This document shows positions 35,321-42,727 of a stretch of 64,000 nt of DNA, piece after piece. The translations under genes were made by a program, and so were the position numbers. The notes under the pieces were generated by a model, which was not told the origin of the DNA, ran no database searches, and saw only the letters and a program-made list of their open reading frames with translations. Origin of the DNA: Pseudomonadota bacterium (GTDB taxonomy: Bacteria; Pseudomonadota; Gammaproteobacteria; Burkholderiales; Rhodocyclaceae); contig JAFEDK010000004.1 in assembly GCA_018241665.1 (NCBI GenBank), positions 115,140 through 179,139 on the forward strand. Direction: 5' to 3'. Position 1 is the stretch's first letter. Each line of letters opens with the position of its first letter.

Positions 35321-35929
35321 ATGGTGGACAGCCCCGAACGGGTATATGTGGTCGACGACGACCTGTCGGTGCGGGAGGCGCTGAGCAGCCTGATCCGCTC
35401 GGTCGGGCTGCCGGTCGAGACCTTTTCCTCGGCGGAGGACTTTCTCGCGGCGCAGCGTCCGCCCGGCGTGGCCTGCCTGATCCTCGACATCCGCATGCCC
35501 GGCCTCAACGGGCTGGAACTGCAGACGCGGCTTGCGCAGGACGGCCTGTCGATCCCGATCATCTTCATCACCGGCCACGGCGACATTCCGATGGCCGTGC
35601 TGGCGATGAAGAAGGGCGCCGTCGAATTCCTGTCCAAGCCCTTCCGCGACGACGACCTGCTCGACGCCATCCACGCCGCCCTCGAACGCGCGCGGGCGTC
35701 GTACAAGGACGAGACCGAAGTCGGCGAAATCCGCCGCCGCTACGACTCCCTCACCGCCCGCGAACGCGAAGTGATCGCCTTCATCGTCAAGGGCGCCCTC
35801 AACAAACAGGCCGCCGCCGAACTCGGCGTGTCCGAAATGACGGTCAAGGTGCACCGTCACAACATCATGCAGAAGATGGGCGTCACCCGGCTGCCGGACC
35901 TGGTGCGGATGGTCGAGCGGCTGGTGTGA
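35321..35929 (+). CDS. tmoT: TodT-type response regulator
   Basis: A 202-aa FixJ/NarL-type activator. The receiver domain has the acidic pair D12-D14 and phosphoacceptor D56 (LILDIRMPGLNG). The switch region ITGHGDIPMAV and Lys in FLSKPF follow. The C-terminal LuxR-type helix-turn-helix is LTAREREVIAFIVKGALNKQAAAELGVSEMTVKVHRHNIMQKMG. It should be phosphorylated by the sensor kinase just upstream and activate the tmo promoter at the tod-box-like site (25932-25947). CGGAGACAGC lies before the ATG. Translation is initiated separately from the kinase gene (17-nt gap). Confidence 0.92.
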   Translation: MVDSPERVYVVDDDLSVREALSSLIRSVGLPVETFSSAEDFLAAQRPPGVACLILDIRMPGLNGLELQTRLAQDGLSIPIIFITGHGDIPMAVLAMKKGAVEFLSKPFRDDDLLDAIHAALERARASYKDETEVGEIRRRYDSLTAREREVIAFIVKGALNKQAAAELGVSEMTVKVHRHNIMQKMGVTRLPDLVRMVERLV

Positions 35930-36046
35930 CGGGTGGGTGAGATCCGGGAGCAGGCCTTTTGCGAAAAGCGAGTGGTGCCGACCCTAAGCAGACGGCTGCC
36001 GCCGCTGATCGCTACACTGCGAGGCCACATCGGGACGTAAAGAATC

Positions 36047-36634
36047 ATGCAATCGACAGCTCTGGAAAAGCAGCTCAATTTCCTGCGGGAAATCGACCGC
36101 CTTAAATCCGTCGTGCGGCAATCGCCGCTGCTCGACAAAAGCCGCAAGGAAAACTCCGCCGAGCATTCCTGGCACCTGGCGATGTACGCCCTGCTGCTCA
36201 GCGAATATGCCAGCGGGCCGGTGGACACCAACCGCGTGCTGCGGATGCTCCTGATCCATGACATCGTCGAGATCGACGTCGGCGATTTTCCGATCCACGG
36301 TGGGTCTTCCGCCGAATTGCAGGCCGAACAGGAGGCCACGGCGGCGGCGCGCCTGTTTGGCTTGCTGCCACAACAGCAAGGCGACGAGCTGCTGGCCCTG
36401 TGGCAGGAATTCGAGCGCGCGGAGAGCGAAGACGCGAAGTTTGCCAAGGCCCTCGACCGCTTTCAACCGCTGCTGATCAACGTCGTCACTGGCGGCGGCA
36501 CCTGGACGGAGAACGGCGTTTCACTCGAACAGGTTTTCTCGCGTTATGGGCCGGTGATCAAGCGTGGTGCGCCGCTGCTGTGGTCCGTGTGCGAGAAATG
36601 GGTGACGCAGCATTTTGCTGCCGGGCAGGTGTGA
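36047..36634 (+). CDS. HD-domain hydrolase (HDDC2/YfbR-like)
   Basis: A 195-aa single HD domain. Metal ligands appear in SAEHSWH (His in helix 1-2), the HD pair in LLIHDIVEIDVGD, and a later Asp in KALDRFQPLL. This pattern and length fit HDDC2-like 5'-deoxynucleotidases, which hydrolyse nucleoside 5'-monophosphates. A role in nucleotide salvage is likely. It starts at 36047 with only a weak ribosome site (GGGACGTAAAGAATC). Monocistronic and convergent with the GNAT gene; the gap is 14 nt. Confidence 0.88.
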   Translation: MQSTALEKQLNFLREIDRLKSVVRQSPLLDKSRKENSAEHSWHLAMYALLLSEYASGPVDTNRVLRMLLIHDIVEIDVGDFPIHGGSSAELQAEQEATAAARLFGLLPQQQGDELLALWQEFERAESEDAKFAKALDRFQPLLINVVTGGGTWTENGVSLEQVFSRYGPVIKRGAPLLWSVCEKWVTQHFAAGQV

Positions 36635-36648
36635 GGCGTGCCGGGCTG

Positions 36649-37158
36649 TCAAAGCACCAACGCATACGCCAGCTCATGCAGCGGGTAGCCCGTCAGGGCG
36701 TCGATGGTGCGAACCTGCCCGTTGGGCACGAAACCACAACTTTCATACAGGCGCCGGGCGGCCGGGTTGTCGCACATGCACCAGAGTTCCAGGTGGGCGA
36801 ACTGCTGTTCCCTGGCGTCGAGGATGGCCTGTCTCACAAGTCCCTGGCCTGCGCCTTTTCGCCAGTAGGCAGGGTGAACATTCAAGGCCCATAGCTCGGC
36901 AACGGACTGCTCTGCGTCATACCGTGGCTTGCCCAGGATCGAGAATGCGATCGGCTGCCCGTCAATCTCCGCAATGCGCAGCGTGAATGGCGGCGTATCC
37001 GCGCGCAAGGCCGCGCGAAGCCCATCGAGATTCGCCCCCGGATCGAGGGCGGCGAGATAGGCGGCGGGCAGGAGGGCACGATAGCCCGCCTGCCAGGCTG
37101 CAACGCGGATTGAGCCGATGTGCTCGGCGTCTTCAGGTCTGGCGCTGCGGATCAGCAT
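36649..37158 (-). CDS. GNAT-family N-acetyltransferase
   Basis: A 169-aa GCN5-type acetyltransferase. It has IRSARPEDAEHIGSIRVAAWQAGYRAL at the N-terminus, a catalytic-core strand ELWALNVHPAYWRKGAGQGLVRQAI containing the acetyl-CoA loop RKGAGQG, and the C-terminal LWCMCDNPAARRLYESCGFVPNGQ. Acceptor unknown. I chose ATG at 37158 over GTG at 37164; neither has a strong ribosome site. Confidence 0.88.
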   Translation of the reverse strand: MLIRSARPEDAEHIGSIRVAAWQAGYRALLPAAYLAALDPGANLDGLRAALRADTPPFTLRIAEIDGQPIAFSILGKPRYDAEQSVAELWALNVHPAYWRKGAGQGLVRQAILDAREQQFAHLELWCMCDNPAARRLYESCGFVPNGQVRTIDALTGYPLHELAYALVL

Positions 37159-37218
37159 GTGCACTGTGTGTCGTCCCGATCTTGGCTGAACTCATCGTCT
37201 CTGAGCCATCCTTGTCGC

Positions 37219-38133
37219 CTATGAGCCCGACTCGCGCCGCTCACTCCATTCCAGCGCTGTTCGTCCGAGATGTTCGAGAAACACCGCCGCCACCGGCGAA
37301 AGCCTTTTGCCGCGTGGATAGAGCGTGAACCACCGGGATTGGAGTGGAAAACCGGCCACATCCAGAATGGTCAGTTGATCGTCCGCGGGCCGTGCAGGAA
37401 GTGCATGGCGTGAGATCACCGCAAGACCGAGGCCGCCGGCAACCGCCTGCTTGATCGCCTCGTTGCTGCCCAACTCAAGCCGGACTTCCGGCACGAAGGC
37501 CGCGCGCGAGAAAAATGCATCGCATGCCAGGCGTGTGCCTGAACCACGCTCCCGCAGGATGAAGCGCTCGGCCGAGAGGTCGGCCAGTTCCAGATGACGC
37601 CCCTTCAGCCGGTGCTCCTCGGGGGCAATCAGGACCAGTGGATTGGGCAGGAAGGCGTGCTGTTCGAGATCGAGATTCTCGGGCGGCATCGACATGATGT
37701 AGAGATCGTCACGGTTCTCGCGCAGGCGCGCGACCACCCCGTCGCGATTCAGGATCTCGAGGGCAATCTCGATGTTCGGGTGTTCCGTACAAAAGTTGCC
37801 CAGCAGGCGCGGCACAAAGTATTTTGCGGTACTCACCAGCGCGACGCGCAAGCGTCCCTGTTCCAGCCCCTTCATGGCATTCAGGGTTTGCTCGAAAGTG
37901 AGCCACTCGTCGAGCATCGCCCGGGCCGTCGCAGCCAGCGCCTCGCCGGCAGGAGTCAGGAACAGACGTTTGCCGATCTGCTCGTAAAGGGGCAGGCCGG
38001 CGGCCTCGGCCAGCTCGCGCAATTGCATCGACACCGTCGGCTGGGTGACATGGCAGGCCTCCGCGGCCGCGGTGACACTGCCGCGCTCGGCCAGTGCCAG
38101 GAAGAGGCGCAACTGGCGAAAGGTGGCGTTCAT
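37219..38133 (-). CDS. LysR-family regulator, CbbR-like, divergent from carbonic anhydrase
   Basis: A 304-aa LysR protein. The helix-turn-helix is in residues about 4-62 (FRQLRLFLALAERGSVTAAAEACHVTQPTVSMQLRELAEAAG). The effector domain contains ALVSTAKYFVPRLLGNFCTEHPNIEIALEILNRDGV and GSNEAIKQAVAGGLGLAVISRH, closest in pattern to CbbR/CysB-like regulators of inorganic carbon genes. It is divergent from the beta-carbonic anhydrase gene with 106 nt between the start codons, so it probably controls that gene and itself. No ribulose bisphosphate carboxylase genes lie in this window. Confidence 0.9.
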   Translation of the reverse strand: MNATFRQLRLFLALAERGSVTAAAEACHVTQPTVSMQLRELAEAAGLPLYEQIGKRLFLTPAGEALAATARAMLDEWLTFEQTLNAMKGLEQGRLRVALVSTAKYFVPRLLGNFCTEHPNIEIALEILNRDGVVARLRENRDDLYIMSMPPENLDLEQHAFLPNPLVLIAPEEHRLKGRHLELADLSAERFILRERGSGTRLACDAFFSRAAFVPEVRLELGSNEAIKQAVAGGLGLAVISRHALPARPADDQLTILDVAGFPLQSRWFTLYPRGKRLSPVAAVFLEHLGRTALEWSERRESGS

Positions 38134-38135
38134 AG

Positions 38136-38165
38136 ATATTTGTCGATCAATATCATCGTAAATAT
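38136..38165. promoter_or_regulatory. AT-rich dyad between LysR and carbonic anhydrase genes
   Basis: ATATTT (38136-38141) and AAATAT (38160-38165) are inverted and flank the AT-rich stretch GTCGATCAATATCATCGT. It begins 3 nt upstream of the LysR start codon and has the T-N11-A-like symmetry of LysR-type sites. Likely the binding site of the divergently encoded regulator. Confidence 0.45.
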
Positions 38166-38239
38166 CGATTATTGCTTATTTCCTCTCGTCGGTAGTATGC
38201 GACCCAGCCCAATCGCTGGAAAGCCAGACACGACCCACC

Positions 38240-38914
38240 ATGAAAACGCACACCCTCGACACCCAGGCCACCGTCACCCCGGCACTCGCCCTGCAATTCC
38301 TCAAGGAAGGCAACGCACGCTTCGTCAACAACCTGCGCGCAAGCCGCGACCTGTTGCAGCAAGCCAATGAGACGCGCGATGGTCAATGGCCGTTCGCCAC
38401 CATCGTCAGCTGCATCGACAGCCGTACATCGGCCGAACTCATCTTCGACCAGGGCCTCGGCGATATCTTCTCGGTGCGTATCGCCGGCAATGTGATCAAC
38501 ACCGACATCCTCGGCAGCCTGGAGTTCGCCTGCAATGTGGCCGGCTCGAGACTCATCGTGGTGCTCGGACACTCCTCATGCGGCGCAATCAAGGGCGCCT
38601 GCGACCACGTGGAGCTCGGAAACCTGACCGAACTGCTGTCGAAGATCCAGCCCGCCGTGTACCAGGAGAGCCAGACCCTCGAACCGACCAAGCGCAATTC
38701 TAAGAACGCAACGTTCGTCGAGAATGTGGCCAACCTGAACGTCCGCCACTCGGTGCGCTCGATCATCAACCGCAGCTACATCCTCGAGCACATGATCGCC
38801 GCCGGCAAGATCGGCATCATTGGCGCCAAACACGACCTGGCTACGGGTGAAGTCACTTTCTTCGACGACACGTGGCTGAGTGATGAGGCATCTATTCGGG
38901 CGATGGTCGGGTAG
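38240..38914 (+). CDS. Beta-class carbonic anhydrase
   Basis: A 224-aa enzyme that interconverts CO2 and bicarbonate with a zinc ion. Zinc ligands are Cys in SCIDSR (the CxDxR dyad that activates the zinc water) and the His and Cys of GHSSCGAI. The length and the Gln-rich N-terminus (TPALALQFLKEGNARFV) are usual for the bacterial enzyme. No signal peptide, so cytoplasmic. It is divergent from a CbbR-like LysR gene. It could supply bicarbonate for carboxylases used in aromatic or acetone metabolism, which is inference. Confidence 0.95.
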   Translation: MKTHTLDTQATVTPALALQFLKEGNARFVNNLRASRDLLQQANETRDGQWPFATIVSCIDSRTSAELIFDQGLGDIFSVRIAGNVINTDILGSLEFACNVAGSRLIVVLGHSSCGAIKGACDHVELGNLTELLSKIQPAVYQESQTLEPTKRNSKNATFVENVANLNVRHSVRSIINRSYILEHMIAAGKIGIIGAKHDLATGEVTFFDDTWLSDEASIRAMVG

Positions 38915-39223
38915 GGGGCGGTATCTACTCGTGATCGGACGCAGACCCTCAGCGCCTGCCGGGCGGTCTACGATTGGCGCGACCATGAGGTGGGCACGAT
39001 CTGTCGGAGAGAAAGCTCCCCTCTCCGGTGGATTTCTGAACGCCTGCTCCCGGAAATTGCTACCGTCTGTTCGTGACCGGCGGCCGCCTCATGCTAATTA
39101 GTTGCGGTAACGAAGGGTAGTTTTCAACCCATTGCGGTTGGTCACGACTGCGAAAAGCATCGCTCATCGTACAAGCTCAAGGGCGCGGAGAAGGTTTGCC
39201 CGTGGAGGATCTGGAGCGACTTG
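38915..39223. other. 309-bp gap without a gene
   Basis: No supported coding frame on either strand. It follows the carbonic anhydrase gene and faces the 3' end of the zinc-ribbon gene. I see no strong hairpin; the sequence becomes more AT-rich towards the right. Confidence 0.45.
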
Positions 39224-39619
39224 TTAGGGCTTCTTCTTTGCTGTGCCATGCTCAACATGTTCACTGAGCGGTTCAACGCATTCATGAATGATCTCCCCTG
39301 TCTCGATATCAGTAACGCGCTCCACATACTCGTCGGTATCTTTGTCAAACATGCTTACTTTATGAACCATCTTTTGGCGGGCATAACTGAATTCATAACC
39401 GTTAAACGACTTCCAGCGAAGTTTCTTATCGCTTGGGAGAGATGGACGTTTGAGGCGTCCGCCTAAAGAATCGAATATGCGCAAACTTTCAATGATGGTC
39501 TCTGTAGATGCACGTGATGTACTGCCGCAGCGTGGACAGGGAATACGTGGTTTCGCAGCTAAGTCGATGGACTCAAGCGATTCACCACATTTCGCACAGG
39601 TGTAGCCAGAACCGGTCAT
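39224..39619 (-). CDS. Zinc-ribbon hypothetical protein
   Basis: A 131-aa protein with two N-terminal CxxC pairs (YTCAKCGES and IPCPRCGST) that form a treble-clef or zinc-ribbon motif. A basic stretch follows (LKRPSLPSDKKLRWKSFNGYEFSYARQKMVHKVSMFDKDTDEY) and then a strand-rich tail VERVTDIETGEIIHECVEPL. No named family recognised. G+C content is lower than in neighbouring core genes, suggesting acquired DNA. I chose ATG at 39619; GTG at 39640 is the alternative. Possibly cotranscribed with the small upstream frame at 39681-39899. Confidence 0.62.
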   Translation of the reverse strand: MTGSGYTCAKCGESLESIDLAAKPRIPCPRCGSTSRASTETIIESLRIFDSLGGRLKRPSLPSDKKLRWKSFNGYEFSYARQKMVHKVSMFDKDTDEYVERVTDIETGEIIHECVEPLSEHVEHGTAKKKP

Positions 39620-39680
39620 ATTTCTTGGCTCTAACGTCACAGCTCAGCCGCGGCCAGAAGCCGTCAACTGAAGCGTCGTG

Positions 39681-39899
39681 TCAGTCAGCCGCTCCTTTCG
39701 CTTGATTACCAATTACGTGATTTACTGCATCGGCGAATTGTTCCAATGCTCCAGAATCCGAAGATTGCCCATCATGTTCAATCGTCATCTCGGATGAAGA
39801 GTCGTCCAAGATGTACCGTCTGGCCGAACACTGTCCCTCATCTTGGTCGTGGAACGACGTCTCCGCAGCGGCGCAGTTCACATCCTTCACATTGCGCAT
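39681..39899 (-). CDS. Possible small acidic hypothetical protein
   Basis: A 72-aa frame on the same strand as the zinc-ribbon gene, 61 nt upstream of it. It is acidic (RYILDDSSSEMTIEHDGQSSDS) with a possible short helix (ALEQFADAVNHVIGN). There is no clear ribosome site before ATG 39899 and no recognised family. It looks more like a real short gene than its antisense frames, but the evidence is weak. Confidence 0.35.
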   Translation of the reverse strand: MRNVKDVNCAAAETSFHDQDEGQCSARRYILDDSSSEMTIEHDGQSSDSGALEQFADAVNHVIGNQAKGAAD

Positions 39900-39986
39900 G
39901 CGAGGTGAGGGAAGCTACGTGAGTACTTCAGCTAGCGCATGGCGTTGCGACAGCGGGCTGATCATCCGTGCGCGAGGCGCGATGCG

Positions 39987-40302
39987 ATGCTGCGGCGCGC
40001 AGATAAGGGTGTGAGCAGTGCACGATGCATGTTGTTCCGCCCCGCAAGCATCTTGCAGCGTGAACAGACGATGTTGCGGAGTGAACTTCGAATGTCGATC
40101 CAGCCATATTGCATGACGCACTGTCTGCATTGAATGTTGGCCATGCGATATTCGATGTTGACGCCGCAATGATCGATGCAGCGTGCGCTATACCTATCAA
40201 TCAGGTATCGAACATGTCATGTCGATACCCCGGTATTGAATGTTGTCTGCGCCGCAAAGCATGTTGATGTCGCAACATGGCATGTCATCGCGTGCACGGT
40301 GT
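39987..40302. repeat. Second degenerate 21-bp-period repeat array (about 15 units)
   Basis: Units beginning ATG(T/C) recur every 21 nt at 39987, 40029, 40071, 40092, 40113, 40134, 40155, 40176, 40219, 40240, 40261 and 40282, with one 1-nt slip near 40197-40218. The commonest unit start is ATGTTG, for example ATGTTGACGCCGCAATGATC (40155) and ATGTTGATGTCGCAACATGG (40261). The rest of each unit is poorly conserved. Read on the minus strand it gives seven-residue repeats. It fills most of the gap between the 39681-39899 frame and the TonB receptor gene. The remaining part of the gap (40303-40487) holds no gene. Confidence 0.65.
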
Positions 40303-40487
40303 TCGTTCACCTGCCATCATCCGATCCGCAGCCGCCCACATGACATCAGCGAGGGCAAACAGGCTTCCATCCGCCGTCATCTAAGCTTCATGCCGCCGTC
40401 CTGCTGCGGCATCGTGTCGCATCGGCTTTCATTTCGTCTGAGGAGAGAATCCGGGCCTGACGAAATTGAGTGGATAAGGAAGTCCCA

Positions 40488-42716
40488 ATGCGACGTATCG
40501 CGCCCGTGCCCTCCCGGCTTGCCCTGATGATTGCTTCGTTGTTCCCCCTTGTTTCCGTTCCGGCCGCGTGGGCGGCGGATGGGCCGGCGGAGTTGTCGGA
40601 GGTGGCGGTGTCGGCATCGCGCGTCGAACCCGTGAACGGTAAGCAGGGGGTGGAGCGGTCGTGGATCGCGCGCCAGCGTGCGGCGACGAGCGATTCGGCG
40701 GCGTTGCTGCTGGGGGTGCCGGGCGTTGCGATGTCGACGGCGGGTGGGGTGTCCAGTTTGCCGGTCATCCAGGGGCTGGCGGACGACCGCAATCGCATTC
40801 AGGTCGATGGCATGGACCTGATTTCGGCCTGCGGCAATCACATGAATCCGCCGCTGTCCTATATCGACCCGACGCGCATCGGCGAGATCCAGGTGTATTC
40901 CGGTGTGCGGCCGGTGAGCCTGGGCGGCGACAGCATCGGCGCTACGGTGGTCGTCGATTCCCGTGCGCCGCGCTTTGCGGCGGCGGGCGAGGGCCATCTT
41001 GTGACCGGCGAGCTTGGGGCGTTCTACCGTTCCAATGGCGATGCGCACGGCTTCAATGCGACGGCGACCTGGGCCAGCGAGAACCTGAGCGTCACCTACG
41101 CCGGCTCGGAGGCGGAGTCGCGCAATTACCGTTCGGCCAAGGCGTTCAAGAGCGGGACGACGGCGGGGGGTACGCGGGTGGGCGATCACTGGATCGCCGG
41201 CGACGAGGTCGCTTCGTCGGCCTACAAGTCCATCAACCAGGCGCTGGATGTGGCGCTGCGCAATGGCAATCATCTGTTCGAGCTGAAGGCCGGGGTGCAG
41301 CACATTCCCTACCAGGGATTCCCGAACCAGCACATGGACATGACCGACAACAAGAGTGCCCGCTTCGCCTTCAATTACAGCGGGACTTTCGAGTGGGGCA
41401 GCCTGCAGGGGCGGATCTATCAGGAGCAGACCCGCCACCAGATGGATTTCGGCAAGGACAAGCTGTATTGGTATGGCGCCGCGAAGAACGTGGCCGGCAT
41501 GCCGATGGATACCAGGGGCAACACCATCGGCGCGCAGCTGAAGGCCGAGATCAACCTCAACGAGCGCGACACGCTGCGCATCGGCACGGAATACCAGCGC
41601 TATCGCCTGGACGACTGGTGGGCGCCGGTGGCCAACTCGATGATGATGTCGCCGAACACCTTCTGGAACATCAACGATGGCCAGCGCGACCGCTTCGACC
41701 TGTATGGCGAATGGGAAGCCCAATGGACGCCGCGGTGGACCTCGCTGGCCGGTGTGCGCAGCAGCACTATGCGCATGAATGCCGGCACGGTGCAGGGCTA
41801 CAACACGATGGCGGGCTACGCCACCGACGCGGCGCGCTTCAACGCCGCCGACCGCCGCAAGACCGACGACAACGTGGATGCGACGCTGATGCTGCGCTTC
41901 ACGCCCGCCGCGGGGCGCGTCTTCGAGGGTGGCTATTCGCGCAAGACCCGCTCGCCGAGCCTCTACGAGCGCTATACGTGGTCCACCAACGGCATGGCGA
42001 TGACCATGAACAACTGGCTCAACGACGGCAACGGCTATGTGGGCGATGTGGAGTTGAAGCCGGAAGTGGCGCATACGGTGAGTGTGAGTGCCGACTTCCG
42101 CGACGCGGAAAACCAGCGCTGGGCGCTGAAGATCACGCCGTATTATTCCTACGTCGACAACTACATCGATGCGCGCTGCCGGACCACCTGTACGGCGCAG
42201 CGTTTCAATTACCTGAAGCTGGTCAATACCGATGCGCGCATCGCCGGTATCGACCTGTCCGGCCAGGCGCAGCTGGCCGAGGGGGCGGGCTTCGGCAGTG
42301 TCACCGGCAAGGCGGTGGTCGGCTATGTGCGCGGCAAGGACGCGCGGACCGATGACCACCTCTACAACATCATGCCGCTCAACGCGCGCCTTACTATCGA
42401 GCACCGCCTGAACGCGTGGATCAATACGGTAGAAGGGGTTTTCGTGCAGGCCAAGGACGAGGTGTCCCAGGTCCGCAACGAAATCCGCACGGCCGGCTAT
42501 GGCCTGCTGAACCTGCGAAGCAGCTACGACCGGAAGCACTACCGCGTCGATGTGGGCCTCGATAACGCCTTCAACAAGCAATACACCCTGCCGCTTGGCG
42601 GCGCCTATATCGGCCAGGGCACGACGATGGCCCTCAACGGCGGCGGTGCGCCCTATGGCATCGGCGTGCCGGGCATGGGGCGTTCGCTTTACGCGGGGCT
42701 GACGCTGAAGTTCTGA
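40488..42716 (+). CDS. TonB-dependent outer-membrane receptor, OprC/NosA-like (copper?)
   Basis: A 742-aa receptor. A signal peptide (about residues 1-30, ending AAWAA) is followed by a TonB-box-like EVAVSAS. The plug domain is LLGVPGVAMSTAGGVSSLPVIQGLADDRNRIQVDGMD, and the 22-strand barrel ends in phenylalanine (LTLKF). In the plug, ISACGNHMNPPLSYI contains a CxxxM motif like the one that binds copper in Pseudomonas OprC, and FPNQHMDMTDN may supply further methionine or histidine ligands. A role in copper (or zinc) uptake is therefore likely. The start at 40488 follows AAGGAAG; the GTG at 40470 is upstream. No TonB/ExbBD nearby. Confidence 0.88.
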   Translation: MRRIAPVPSRLALMIASLFPLVSVPAAWAADGPAELSEVAVSASRVEPVNGKQGVERSWIARQRAATSDSAALLLGVPGVAMSTAGGVSSLPVIQGLADDRNRIQVDGMDLISACGNHMNPPLSYIDPTRIGEIQVYSGVRPVSLGGDSIGATVVVDSRAPRFAAAGEGHLVTGELGAFYRSNGDAHGFNATATWASENLSVTYAGSEAESRNYRSAKAFKSGTTAGGTRVGDHWIAGDEVASSAYKSINQALDVALRNGNHLFELKAGVQHIPYQGFPNQHMDMTDNKSARFAFNYSGTFEWGSLQGRIYQEQTRHQMDFGKDKLYWYGAAKNVAGMPMDTRGNTIGAQLKAEINLNERDTLRIGTEYQRYRLDDWWAPVANSMMMSPNTFWNINDGQRDRFDLYGEWEAQWTPRWTSLAGVRSSTMRMNAGTVQGYNTMAGYATDAARFNAADRRKTDDNVDATLMLRFTPAAGRVFEGGYSRKTRSPSLYERYTWSTNGMAMTMNNWLNDGNGYVGDVELKPEVAHTVSVSADFRDAENQRWALKITPYYSYVDNYIDARCRTTCTAQRFNYLKLVNTDARIAGIDLSGQAQLAEGAGFGSVTGKAVVGYVRGKDARTDDHLYNIMPLNARLTIEHRLNAWINTVEGVFVQAKDEVSQVRNEIRTAGYGLLNLRSSYDRKHYRVDVGLDNAFNKQYTLPLGGAYIGQGTTMALNGGGAPYGIGVPGMGRSLYAGLTLKF

Positions 42717-42727
42717 GGGGGTCGCGC

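Noticed and set aside
39928-40200. A 90-aa minus-strand frame with seven-residue repeats
   Set aside because: By-product of the second 21-bp array; no ribosome site and the array is open in several frames.
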